Positions 24,630-33,395 of a DNA stretch of 64,000 nt are shown piece by piece; position 1 is the stretch's first letter, and every line of letters starts with the position of its first letter. The translations under genes were made by a program, and so were the position numbers. The DNA lies in NCBI GenBank assembly GCA_017441925.1, contig JAFRUE010000002.1:124001-188000 (forward strand). Direction: 5' to 3'. This stretch comes from Bacillota bacterium (lineage in GTDB: Bacteria > Bacillota > Clostridia > Lachnospirales > Bianqueaceae). The notes beneath the pieces were generated by a model. The model saw only the letters and a program-made list of their open reading frames with translations. It was not told the origin of the DNA and did no database searches.

Positions 24630-26675
24630 TTAATACAGCTTCGCGCCGGCCGGGATGCTCGGATCCACCATCAGAAGGTGAAGCTTTTCTTCTTCGCCTT
24701 CCTTGTTGACGGCACTGATCAGCATGCCGCAGGAATCGATGCCCATCATCTTGCGAGGGGGCAGATTCGTGATGGCGATGCAGGTCTTGCCGATCAGCTG
24801 CTCCGGCTCGTAGAAGGCGTGAATGCCGCTTAAAATCGTCCGCTTCTCGCCGGAACCGTCGTCCAGGGTGAACTTCAAGAGCTTCTTGGACTTCGGAACG
24901 GCTTCGCATTCCAGCACCTTGACGGCGCGGAAATCGCTCTTACTGAAGGTCTCGAAATCGACATAATCCTCAAAGAGAGGCTCGATCACGAGGTTCGCAA
25001 GATCGGGCTCCTTCGCGTCGAAGAGAGGCATTGCCGGGTCGTTTACGCTGACCGCCTGAGCCGCCTTGCATTCCTCCTGAGAGGGGCATGTAAAGCAGGC
25101 GCATTCGAATTCTGCGGGCTTTTCTTCATTTGTGGATTCCCCGGAATTCTGTACACCATTCTGACCCTGTGGTGTACCAATGGGCTTCATCATGGGGAAG
25201 AGCAGAACTTCGCGAATGGAATCCTGATTCGTCAGCAGCATGCAAAGACGATCCACACCGAACCCGAGTCCACCGGTGGGAGGCATGCCGTATTCCAGAG
25301 CATTGATGAAATCATAGTCTACTTCCGCGCGGCTGTTCGGATCCAGCTGCCTGCGCTCTGCGACCTGGCGCTCGAAGCGGGCTCTCTGATCGATCGGATC
25401 GTTCAGCTCGGAGAACGCGTTGCCGAATTCAATCGCATTGATGAAATACTCAAAGCGCTCGGTGAATTCAGGATCGTCAGGCTTTCTCTTTGCAAGAGGA
25501 CTGATCTCGACAGGATAATCATAGATAAAGGTCGGCTGAATCAGCTTCTCCTCGACGAACGCGTCGAAGAATTCCGCCAGGATCGCGCCGCGGGTCGGCA
25601 CCTCGGGCAGATTGACGTTATGCGCCTTTGCTGCCGCGATCGCGTCTTCGTCAGTCTTCCAGTCGTCAAAATTGACACCGCTGTACTTCAGCACAGCTTC
25701 TTTCATCGTCAGACGCTGCCAGCTGCCGAGATCGATCTGCTGTCCCATGAAAGGAACAACGAGGGTGCCGCAGACTTTCTCCGCGACGTATTTCATCATG
25801 TCCTCGACCAGATCCATCATGCCGTGGAAATCCGTATAGGCCTGATAGAGCTCGATCGTTGTGAATTCCGGATTATGCTTGAGGTCCATGCCTTCGTTGC
25901 GGAAGATACGGCCGACCTCATAGACGCGCTCCATTCCGCCGACGATCAGGCGCTTCAGATACAGCTCTGTCTCGATACGCAGGACCATATCCATATCCAG
26001 CGCGTTCAGGTGCGTATAGAAGGGCTTTGCGGACGCGCCGATCTCGAATGGTGTCAGTACCGGCGTATCGACCTCCAGGAATCCGCGGCCGTCGAGGAAT
26101 GTGCGCAGTTCCTTCAGAATGCGGCTGCGCTTGATGAAAGTCTCCATAGAGTCCTGATTCATCATCAGGTCAACGTAACGCTGGCGGTAACGGGCTTCCT
26201 TGTCGGTCAGTCCGTGGAATTTCTCCGGCATCATCTGCAGGCTCTTGGAAAGCAGCGTGATCGACTCCAGATGCAGGGATACTTCGCCCTTTTGCGTCTT
26301 GAAGACAAAACCCTTCGCGCCGACGATGTCGCCGACGTCGATCATTCTCTTGAAAAAAGCATATCCTTCGTCGCCGATATCATCGCGACGGACGTAGATC
26401 TGGATCTGTCCGTCACGGTCCTGCAGATGGCAGAAAGAAGCCTTGCCCATGACGCGCTTGCTCATCAGACGGCCGGCGATCGAGAAAGTCTTGCCCTCTA
26501 TCTCCTCAAAATGCTCCAGGATATCGCTGCTGTGCGCGGTTACTTCATATGACGTGATCTTGAAAGGATCGTTGCCGCTCTGCTGCAGTTCACCGAGCTT
26601 CTCCCGGCGCAGACGCAGGATCTCGCTGAGATCCTGTTCCTGGATGTTGATGTTCTGTCTGTTCTCGTCACTCAT
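24630..26675 (-). CDS. lysS: Lysyl-tRNA synthetase (class II) with C-terminal tRNA-binding domain
   Basis: The protein is 681 aa from ATG 26675 (MSDENRQNINIQEQDL), preceded by AAGGAGCC. Residues about 1-503 are a normal bacterial class II LysRS: the anticodon-binding OB domain (ITSYEVTAHSSDI...), then the catalytic core ending in motif 3 GLGFGVDRLCM. It charges tRNA-Lys in the cytoplasm. Unusually, a linker (about 504-569) with the Cys cluster CACFTCPSQEEC leads into an extra EMAP/Trbp111-like tRNA-binding OB domain (about 570-681; SDFRAVKVLECEAVPKSKKL, RTILSGIHAFYEPEQL). That domain normally lies at the end of MetRS. The ordinary bacterial enzyme is about 500 aa. It is last gene of the housekeeping run. 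Confidence 0.95.
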   Translation of the reverse strand: MSDENRQNINIQEQDLSEILRLRREKLGELQQSGNDPFKITSYEVTAHSSDILEHFEEIEGKTFSIAGRLMSKRVMGKASFCHLQDRDGQIQIYVRRDDIGDEGYAFFKRMIDVGDIVGAKGFVFKTQKGEVSLHLESITLLSKSLQMMPEKFHGLTDKEARYRQRYVDLMMNQDSMETFIKRSRILKELRTFLDGRGFLEVDTPVLTPFEIGASAKPFYTHLNALDMDMVLRIETELYLKRLIVGGMERVYEVGRIFRNEGMDLKHNPEFTTIELYQAYTDFHGMMDLVEDMMKYVAEKVCGTLVVPFMGQQIDLGSWQRLTMKEAVLKYSGVNFDDWKTDEDAIAAAKAHNVNLPEVPTRGAILAEFFDAFVEEKLIQPTFIYDYPVEISPLAKRKPDDPEFTERFEYFINAIEFGNAFSELNDPIDQRARFERQVAERRQLDPNSRAEVDYDFINALEYGMPPTGGLGFGVDRLCMLLTNQDSIREVLLFPMMKPIGTPQGQNGVQNSGESTNEEKPAEFECACFTCPSQEECKAAQAVSVNDPAMPLFDAKEPDLANLVIEPLFEDYVDFETFSKSDFRAVKVLECEAVPKSKKLLKFTLDDGSGEKRTILSGIHAFYEPEQLIGKTCIAITNLPPRKMMGIDSCGMLISAVNKEGEEEKLHLLMVDPSIPAGAKLY

Positions 26676-26688
26676 TCTTACAGGCTCC

Positions 26689-27159
26689 TTACTGTGCAAT
26701 ACGCAGGATCTTAAGTGAGAACTCTCCGCCCGGAGCCATTACCGTAACGGTTTCACCTTCCTGTCTGCCAAGCAGAGCCGCACCGACAGGTGATTCATTG
26801 GAGATCCAGTTCTTTCCGGGATCGGCCTCGGTCGATCCGACGATCTTGTAACTGATCTCTTCCTCCATCTCCTCATCATAGACCGTAACGGTCTGTCCCG
26901 GAGAAACACGGCCTTCCATACTGCTGTCTTCTTCGATGACTTCGGCATTGCGCAGGATGTTCTCGATCTCGGTGATACGGTCCTCGATCTCGCCCTGACG
27001 GTCCTTGGCCGCGTGATATTCCGCGTTCTCGGAGAGATCTCCCAAAGCCCGCGCTTCCTTGATCTGCTGCGCTACTTCTTTTCTCGCATTCGTCTTGAGC
27101 TCGACAAGCTCCTCTTCCAGACGGTCTTTGCCTTCCTGTGTAAGAATTTCCTTGTTCAT
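26689..27159 (-). CDS. greA: Transcription elongation factor GreA
   Basis: This 156-aa protein has the standard length. The N-terminal coiled coil carries the tip motif GDLSENAEYHAAKDRQ (about 40-55), whose acidic residues reach the RNA polymerase active site to stimulate cleavage of backtracked RNA. The C-terminal FKBP-like domain includes the conserved ISNESPVGAALLG. GGGAGATC precedes the ATG. It lies 13 bp before lysS in the same unit; a greA-lysS pairing is common in Firmicutes. Confidence 0.96.
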   Translation of the reverse strand: MNKEILTQEGKDRLEEELVELKTNARKEVAQQIKEARALGDLSENAEYHAAKDRQGEIEDRITEIENILRNAEVIEEDSSMEGRVSPGQTVTVYDEEMEEEISYKIVGSTEADPGKNWISNESPVGAALLGRQEGETVTVMAPGGEFSLKILRIAQ

Positions 27160-27238
27160 ATGAGATCTCCCTTTCTCTTCTTTCCAAATCCCGGCAAAAT
27201 GTTCCGGTCTTCAGAATTTACATTATATAACGGCTTAA

Positions 27239-28204
27239 TCAGATTGTCAAACGATTCAGCAGTTCTTCGAGCTCTGCGATCGTTGAGATCTGCTGCATCT
27301 GCGAGCGTACCGCGCTTGAGCCGCGCAGGCCTCTGACATAAAAAGCCATATGCGCGCGCATCTCCCGCATCCCCGTATACTCGCCCTTCTGCGCTACGGT
27401 CATCCGGCACTGCTCAAGGATCATCGCGCAGCGTTCGCGGATATCCGGCGGCGCGGGGATCTCCTCTCCCCGCAAGGCTGCCTGGATCTCCCGGAAGATC
27501 CACGGATTCCCCCGTGCGGCTCTGCCGACCATGATCCCGGCGCATCCCGTCTCTTCTTTCATCCGTAAAGCATCCTCGGCGGAACTGATGTCGCCGTTCC
27601 CGATAACCGGGATCTGTACGGCCTCAACGACATCGCGGATCACGTTCCAATCCGCCTGACCGCGGTACATCTGCGCGGCGGTCCTCCCGTGCACAGCGAT
27701 TGCGGAAGCTCCGCCTTCCTGTGCGGCAAGCGCTGCTTCCACCGCGAGATTCTCTCCGTGAATTCCTTTGCGGATCTTGACGGTCACAGGGACCGGGACG
27801 GCCTCGGTAACGGCTTTCACGATGCGGCAGATCAGATCCGGATCCTCCAGCAGGGACGAACCCTCGTGGTTGCGGAACACTTTAGGCGCCGGGCAGCCCA
27901 TATTCAGATCGATCCCGGCAAAATTCCCTGTCTGTCTGTTTTCAAGCACGATCCGGGCTCCCTCCGCAAGCACCTCCGGTTCGGATCCAAACAGCTGGAC
28001 GAAAACGGGCTGTTCCTCCGGATCCGCTTCCAGATACTGCAGCGTACGTTCGTTATGATAGGTCAGGGCTTTCGCGCTGACCATCTCCGTCACCGTCGCA
28101 TCGCAGCCCATCCTGCGGCAGATCAGGCGGAAGCTTTTATCAGTATATCCGGCCATCGGCGCAAGATATACGCCTTGGCCTACGTCAACGTTTCCGACTC
28201 TCAT
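27239..28204 (-). CDS. dus: tRNA-dihydrouridine synthase
   Basis: This 321-aa FMN-dependent enzyme reduces uridines in tRNA D-loops. It has the N-terminal TIM barrel with VYLAPMAGYTDKSFR, the catalytic Cys104 in LNMGCPAPKV, and the FMN phosphate-binding end VIGNGDISSAEDA and GIMVGRAARGNPWIF, followed by a small helical domain. It best fits the DusB branch of Firmicutes. It lies between a small conserved gene and greA in the operon. Confidence 0.94.
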   Translation of the reverse strand: MRVGNVDVGQGVYLAPMAGYTDKSFRLICRRMGCDATVTEMVSAKALTYHNERTLQYLEADPEEQPVFVQLFGSEPEVLAEGARIVLENRQTGNFAGIDLNMGCPAPKVFRNHEGSSLLEDPDLICRIVKAVTEAVPVPVTVKIRKGIHGENLAVEAALAAQEGGASAIAVHGRTAAQMYRGQADWNVIRDVVEAVQIPVIGNGDISSAEDALRMKEETGCAGIMVGRAARGNPWIFREIQAALRGEEIPAPPDIRERCAMILEQCRMTVAQKGEYTGMREMRAHMAFYVRGLRGSSAVRSQMQQISTIAELEELLNRLTI

Positions 28205-28215
28205 GGACCGGTCTT

Positions 28216-28569
28216 TCAGCCTTTCTTACGGACGATCTCTCTGTACCACTGCTCCAGCTCTTCGATCAGATCGGCGTGCTCCCGCTCGATCTCCCGGATC
28301 GTCAGGCCGGCAGAGATCTCATCGTAACCGAGATCTCCCTCCTCGGCCGTACTGGCCAGATAGACAGATCCATCCTCCTCAAACCCCATGATGGTCATGC
28401 CGCCTGATTCCTCCGTAGCCCAGACGAGCAGTACGAGGACTTCCTTACGGACCTCGTCCGGAATGGGGCCAAGTGAATCGTTGAAAAAGTATTTATCCGT
28501 ATACTGGCTCGCCGCCGCAAGCACTACGCGTCCGGCCGGATCCGATACAGATTCTGTTGAAATAATCAT
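28216..28569 (-). CDS. Small conserved protein of the ftsH-dus operon
   Basis: The protein is 117 aa from ATG 28569 (MIISTESVSDPAG); the RBS AGGG lies inside the end of ftsH, which stops 2 bp upstream. It is acidic, with an N-terminal beta-rich part (YFFNDSLGPIPDEVRKEVL, ESGGMTIMGFEEDGSVYL) and a C-terminal helix with alternating charge (REIEREHADLIEELEQWY). No catalytic motif is visible. Its tight position between ftsH and dus suggests a conserved Lachnospiraceae gene, but I do not know the function. Confidence 0.7.
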   Translation of the reverse strand: MIISTESVSDPAGRVVLAAASQYTDKYFFNDSLGPIPDEVRKEVLVLLVWATEESGGMTIMGFEEDGSVYLASTAEEGDLGYDEISAGLTIREIEREHADLIEELEQWYREIVRKKG

Positions 28570-28570
28570 C

Positions 28571-30412
28571 TTATCCCTCAAACAAGGCGGTGAATTCCGC
28601 CCCGGTGATTTTTTCCTTCTCGATCAGGAGCTCTGCGCCTTTGTGCAGGATCGCTTCATTCTCCTTAAGGATCTCGCGGGCCTTGGCATACGACTCGTCA
28701 ACAAGCTCCTTGACTTCACGGTCGATCTCGTCGGCCGTCTTCTCGCCGTAATTCCGCGTGTGCCCGATCTCGCGTCCGAGGAAGACTTCCTCGTGGTGAT
28801 CTCCGAATTCGAGCGGTCCCAGTGTATCGCTCATACCGTACTGCGTGACCATCGCACGCGCGATCTCACTGACACGGTGCAGATCATTGGAAGCGCCTGT
28901 CGTCACATCCTCCAGAATGATCTCTTCCGCCGCACGGCCGCCGAGCAGTCCGACCATCTCGGCCTTAAGCTCGGATTTGGACTGGTACATGCGGTCTTCT
29001 TCCGGGATGGACATCGTGTATCCGCCTGCCATTCCGGTCGGAATGATCGAGATCGCGTGGACCTCGTCAAGCTCCGGCAGCAGGTGGTTCAGGATCGCAT
29101 GTCCGACCTCATGATAGGCCGTCACGCGCTTCTCTTTATCCGAAATGCGGCGGCTCTTCTTCTCCGTGCCGACGCCGACGCGGATCAGCGATGCCTGCAG
29201 ATCTTCCATGGAAATATAGTTCTCCTGATTGCGGGCAGCAAGGATCGCGGCCTCGTTCATCAGGTTCTCCAGATCCGCCGGCGTAAAACCGGCTGTGATA
29301 CGGGCGATCCTGTCAAGATCCACATCACTGGAGAGCGGTTTGTCTTTGGCGTAAATATCCAGGACTTCGCGTCTGCCCTCGACGTCAGGTCTGTTCACGA
29401 CGATCTGCCGGTCAAAACGGCCCGGACGCAGCAGCGCCGGATCCAGGATATCGACACGATTTGTAGCCGCCATAACAATAACGCCCTGATTGACGGTGAA
29501 CCCGTCCATTTCCACAAGCAGCTGGTTCAGCGTCTGCTCGCGCTCATCATGACCGCCTCCGAGGCCTGTGCCGCGCTGACGGCCGACCGCGTCGATCTCA
29601 TCGATAAAGACGATACAAGGCATGCGGCGCTTGGCCTGGTCAAACAGATCACGGACACGGGACGCGCCGACACCGACGAACATCTCGACGAAATCCGATC
29701 CTGAGATCGTCAGGAACGGTACTCCCGCCTCGCCCGCAACCGCGCGCGCCAGATAGGTCTTACCGGTCCCCGGAGGGCCGATCAGCAGTACGCCCTTGGG
29801 GATCCTCGCGCCCATACTGGAGAAACGCGCCGGATTTTTGAGGAATTCCACGAGCTCCTGGAGCTCTTTTTTCTCCTCCTGACAGCCCGCGACGTCCTTG
29901 AATGTGATCGGGTTCTTTTTATCGGCAAGCTGTGCCTGACTGCGGCCGAAATTCATCATTCTGCTGTTTGCGCCGTTGGCATTGGCCTGCGCCGACATCA
30001 TGAAGACGAATCCGAGCACCAGAACGATCAGGGCGATATACGGCACGACCTTGACCCAGGCGGATTCCTCCCGAAGCGGACTTACCGCGACCTCGACCTT
30101 GGGATACTGCTCCAGGATCTCTTTACGGAACTGAGCAACGTCCGACACGAAATAATAACGGATCAGCGTTGCCTCTTCGTCTTTCACCGTCAGTACAGCC
30201 TGTCCGGATGCCGCGTCGCCGGCCCGGATCGGAGAGATCCGGATCGCTTTGACTTTGTTTTCTTCCAGCAGCTTGACTGTCTCCGTATCGGACAGCCAGA
30301 CCTGCGGATTGGAGATCGACTGCATCACGGTTATCAGAACAATGAGCAAAGCGGCAATAAATAGGACGTAGACTATAAAACCGCGAGTACTTCTTCTTGC
30401 GGGATCGCTCAT
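28571..30412 (-). CDS. ftsH: ATP-dependent zinc metalloprotease FtsH
   Basis: This 613-aa membrane AAA+ protease has two N-terminal helices (about 11-31 and 122-140) flanking a small external domain. The AAA module has Walker A GPPGTGKT (212-219), Walker B IVFIDEID (267-274) and the SRH arginine-finger region [18 protein letters not shown]. The zinc site HEVGH is at 434-438. It degrades misassembled membrane and regulatory proteins as a hexamer. It overlaps tilS by 4 bp (ATGA), the classic tilS-ftsH arrangement of Firmicutes. Confidence 0.97.
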   Translation of the reverse strand: MSDPARRSTRGFIVYVLFIAALLIVLITVMQSISNPQVWLSDTETVKLLEENKVKAIRISPIRAGDAASGQAVLTVKDEEATLIRYYFVSDVAQFRKEILEQYPKVEVAVSPLREESAWVKVVPYIALIVLVLGFVFMMSAQANANGANSRMMNFGRSQAQLADKKNPITFKDVAGCQEEKKELQELVEFLKNPARFSSMGARIPKGVLLIGPPGTGKTYLARAVAGEAGVPFLTISGSDFVEMFVGVGASRVRDLFDQAKRRMPCIVFIDEIDAVGRQRGTGLGGGHDEREQTLNQLLVEMDGFTVNQGVIVMAATNRVDILDPALLRPGRFDRQIVVNRPDVEGRREVLDIYAKDKPLSSDVDLDRIARITAGFTPADLENLMNEAAILAARNQENYISMEDLQASLIRVGVGTEKKSRRISDKEKRVTAYHEVGHAILNHLLPELDEVHAISIIPTGMAGGYTMSIPEEDRMYQSKSELKAEMVGLLGGRAAEEIILEDVTTGASNDLHRVSEIARAMVTQYGMSDTLGPLEFGDHHEEVFLGREIGHTRNYGEKTADEIDREVKELVDESYAKAREILKENEAILHKGAELLIEKEKITGAEFTALFEG

Positions 30413-31836
30413 CTCTTATCTTCCTCCTCCTGCCGTTTCCGGCACTCTATCTGCAGGACTCTTTTTGTATCGGGTCTGACATAGCTGTCCGCGCTGATCC
30501 GTCCCCCGACGATCCAGAGAATATCCTGCCCGTCAGCAATGAGGAGGATCTGATCACGTTCCCTCTCCGGGATCTTGGCGTCAACCATTACGTCCTGCAG
30601 TTTCTTATGTCCACTCCCGATCGCGATCCGGTCGCCCGGAAGTCTTGTCCGGATCCAAAGCCGACTCTTCACTTTATCACAATTCAGCCATTTTGTATAG
30701 GGCATATCCGGAATTTGCCTTTGTTTAAGGGACTCTGCGTCTGCAGATTCCGCACGGTATTCATAATCTCCGGCCGGATGCCACAGACCGTCGGCAAGCA
30801 GTTCCGTCCCGGTAAAAGGCTCTGCGGTTTTTGCGGAATACTGATCTGTCTCTTTCGCGCCTAACGCTGCGATCCGGCCGTATTCTTTGCGGAAGACCCG
30901 GCCTCCCGGGAAAACCGTTTCTGTCCCTGTCTCGGCTTCACACAGTTTCTCAAGCTGACGGATATGGACTTCACCGACATCGTGCAGTCCGCATGTGTCT
31001 GAGGCGAAAAGCCGCAGCACCCTCCTTCGGACAGCTTCCGGGAGTCTCGTGAGCGCGTCTGAACGGATCGCATTCTTCCAAGCCACGGTCCGGTAAGCCT
31101 GCTCTGCTTCTTTCTGCAGATGATCTTCATCCGCCCGCAGAAGCTCTGCCGTCCTGCAGAGTGCCTGCGTAACAGCAGGATTCTGCTGCCGCATCAACGG
31201 AATGAGCTCACTGCGGATCCAGTTGCGTGTATAACCGGTATCGTTATTGGAATCATCTTCCAGCCAGGACAAGCCGTTCTCCTGCAGGTATTCTTCGATC
31301 TGTCCCCTGCCTGCCTCAAGCAGCGGACGGATGACACGGCAGGGAATCTGGTCTAATGCCGGGAAGCCGGTATCCATCCGGCTGTCCTCCCGCATCCCGG
31401 TCAGACCTGTCAGCCCGCTTCCCCGCATCAGATGCAGCAGAAGCGTCTCAGCCTGATCTTCCGCATGGTGCGCCGTCAGGATCACCCCATGAACGCCGGC
31501 AGCCTCTCCAAGCGCTTGATAGCGCAGGATACGCGCGGCTTCCTCGGTGGACAGACCGTTTGCAGCGGCATATTCCGCAGTCCCGATCCGCACACAGCTG
31601 TACCGGATCCCGCGTTCATCACAAAAACGGCGAGTCCAAAGAGCCTCACCGTCTGCTTCGCTCCGCAGGCCGTGATGTACATAGACCGCCTGCATTCCGG
31701 TATACCCGAGCTTGTACAGAAGATGGACCAGACATACCGAATCACGCCCTCCGGAGAATCCGACCGTGACCGGATCCGTCCGCGTGATCCCGCATCTGTC
31801 CATTGCTTCTTTTACCAATTCCGAAATTGTCCGCAA
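30409..31836 (-). CDS. tilS: tRNA(Ile)-lysidine synthase
   Basis: The protein is 475 aa from TTG 31836, with AGGG upstream. It has the ATP pyrophosphatase P-loop SGGRDS (28-33), [18 protein letters not shown] and the TilS-specific central and C-terminal domains ([19 protein letters not shown] near residue 410). It converts C34 of tRNA-Ile(CAU) to lysidine so that AUA is read as Ile. It is essential in most bacteria. It overlaps ftsH by 4 bp and follows plsC by 15 bp. Confidence 0.95.
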   Translation of the reverse strand: MRTISELVKEAMDRCGITRTDPVTVGFSGGRDSVCLVHLLYKLGYTGMQAVYVHHGLRSEADGEALWTRRFCDERGIRYSCVRIGTAEYAAANGLSTEEAARILRYQALGEAAGVHGVILTAHHAEDQAETLLLHLMRGSGLTGLTGMREDSRMDTGFPALDQIPCRVIRPLLEAGRGQIEEYLQENGLSWLEDDSNNDTGYTRNWIRSELIPLMRQQNPAVTQALCRTAELLRADEDHLQKEAEQAYRTVAWKNAIRSDALTRLPEAVRRRVLRLFASDTCGLHDVGEVHIRQLEKLCEAETGTETVFPGGRVFRKEYGRIAALGAKETDQYSAKTAEPFTGTELLADGLWHPAGDYEYRAESADAESLKQRQIPDMPYTKWLNCDKVKSRLWIRTRLPGDRIAIGSGHKKLQDVMVDAKIPERERDQILLIADGQDILWIVGGRISADSYVRPDTKRVLQIECRKRQEEEDKR

Positions 31837-31851
31837 ATACTGTCCCTCGTC

Positions 31852-32583
31852 TTATGTCTTATCGTCCTGTCCGGCCGGTTCCCTCAATGCGGTAATAATG
31901 CCCCCGATCTGCTCCGCCAGCTCATTCTCTGCCTGACGGTCCATATCTTTTGTCGGGATCGGCTGACCGAAATACACATGCACCTCTGTCGGTTTCACGC
32001 ACAGGCCTCTGTTTCCTTCAAAAATCCCGGCCGTACCATCGATGAAGGCAGGCAGGACCGGTACCTTTGCCATAAAAGCCGGCTTGAGGCTTCCCTTCTT
32101 AAAGGGGTGCAGCTCGCCACCGCGGCTGCGCGTCCCTTCCGGGAAAACGATCATATTCATCTTGTATTCCGTCATCTGGTTCGCTGCCTGACGCATCACC
32201 TTGACGGCCTGTCTCGCGTCCTCGCGGTCCAGATAGAGGCAGCCGAGCAGTTCCAGCCACTTGTGCAGCAGCGGCACCTTGGCAAGGGATTTTTTCGCGA
32301 TAAAAGCCGACGGCCGGTCCATTTCGGCCAGCAGCACAAAAACGTCAAAAACGCTCTGATGGTTCGCCGCGATATAGACCGGTTCGTCCGGTATGTTCTC
32401 CACACCGTGGTAGATGACTCTGGAACCGGTAGCCTGGATCGTGCGCTCACCGACCTTGACGATCGTCCGCAGGCTCTGATCCATCCTCTCCTGCGGCGGG
32501 AGCTTACCAAGCTTTCTGCCCATGGCAATATGCCTGATCAGCTGTCCGATAAAAACAAATAATGTATATAATGCTCTAAACAT
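31852..32583 (-). CDS. plsC: 1-acyl-sn-glycerol-3-phosphate acyltransferase
   Basis: The protein is 243 aa from ATG 32583 (MFRALYTLFVFIG), behind GGAGGAGA; earlier in-frame starts would overlap its promoter. It has the N-terminal membrane anchor, then the acyltransferase motifs NHQSVFD (74-80, catalytic His/Asp) and FPEGTRS (147-153). It acylates lysophosphatidic acid to phosphatidic acid at the membrane. A separate promoter lies directly upstream. Confidence 0.93.
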   Translation of the reverse strand: MFRALYTLFVFIGQLIRHIAMGRKLGKLPPQERMDQSLRTIVKVGERTIQATGSRVIYHGVENIPDEPVYIAANHQSVFDVFVLLAEMDRPSAFIAKKSLAKVPLLHKWLELLGCLYLDREDARQAVKVMRQAANQMTEYKMNMIVFPEGTRSRGGELHPFKKGSLKPAFMAKVPVLPAFIDGTAGIFEGNRGLCVKPTEVHVYFGQPIPTKDMDRQAENELAEQIGGIITALREPAGQDDKT

Positions 32584-32629
32584 CCCGTTCTCCTCCGGAT
32601 AGCCATATAGAACTCTGTGTGACACCTGA

Positions 32630-32658
32630 ATTATAGCACATTCCCGGTAAAAGGACAA
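32630..32658 (-). promoter_or_regulatory. Internal promoter before plsC
   Basis: TTGTCC (32658-32653) and TATAAT (32635-32630) are spaced 17 bp, with an extended -10 (TGCTATAAT). It would drive plsC-tilS-ftsH and the following genes independently of mreB. Confidence 0.75.
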
Positions 32659-32675
32659 CATTCTGTACCGTCCCG

Positions 32676-33395
32676 TTATGTCCGTATACTGAAAGTCCAA
32701 AACCGGATCTCCTGATCCGGATACGCCTCCAAGATCGCTTTCGCGCAGGATTCGACCGTCGCGCCGGATGTATAGATATCGTCAACGATAACGGCCATTC
32801 CCTGTGGTCTCGGGATCTCTCTGTTCACTGAAAAAGCGTGGGCAAGACTGTCCCTGCGGCTTTTCGCGCCCTGTCCGCGCAGCGCTCTGGTCTCTTCGGC
32901 TCTTTCAAGTCCGTCCCATACCGGAACGACGAGACGCTTTGCCAGTTCTTCCGCCAGTATGCCTGCCTGATTATAGCCGCGTTCCCGCAGTCTGCGGGCA
33001 TGCACCGGAACCGGTACCAGGAAGAACTGTCCCTGTCCGCGCCAGAACGGTCCGTCATACCGTATCATCAGCTCCGCATATCCGGCAATATATGCTTTCA
33101 TCCCGCTGTCCTTGACTGCATGGACGGACTCAAGGACCGCGCCGTCATAGACGAATGTGCCCCGTCCCCTGATGCGGCTCTGATGGTTGCGGCAGCCGGG
33201 ACATCTGTCCCCGGCTTGCCCGATCGGTCTGCTGCAGATATAACATCGGGGTTCAGCCGGCAGGTACCGTTCCGGCCTGCAGTTTTCACACAAAGGACTC
33301 TCCGCGCGGAAATCCAGCAGATTCCCGCATAAAAGACAACGCGGGGGATACACGATCCTCCGCAGCGTCTCAGCAATCATCTTACCTGTTTTCAA
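32676..33395 (-). CDS. comFC: ComF family protein (ComFC-like phosphoribosyltransferase)
   Basis: The protein is 239 aa from TTG 33395, which overlaps the recD2 stop and has GGAG 8 bp upstream; ATG 33380 is an alternative start. N-terminal Cys pairs (CLLC, CENC, CYIC, CPGC; residues about 20-70) form zinc knuckles. The C-terminal half has the phosphoribosyltransferase PRPP motif VIVDDIYTSGAT. ComFC/GntX proteins are needed for DNA uptake in competent species, though many non-competent clostridia keep it. Coupling to a RecD2 helicase fits DNA metabolism. Confidence 0.9.
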   Translation of the reverse strand: MKTGKMIAETLRRIVYPPRCLLCGNLLDFRAESPLCENCRPERYLPAEPRCYICSRPIGQAGDRCPGCRNHQSRIRGRGTFVYDGAVLESVHAVKDSGMKAYIAGYAELMIRYDGPFWRGQGQFFLVPVPVHARRLRERGYNQAGILAEELAKRLVVPVWDGLERAEETRALRGQGAKSRRDSLAHAFSVNREIPRPQGMAVIVDDIYTSGATVESCAKAILEAYPDQEIRFWTFSIRT

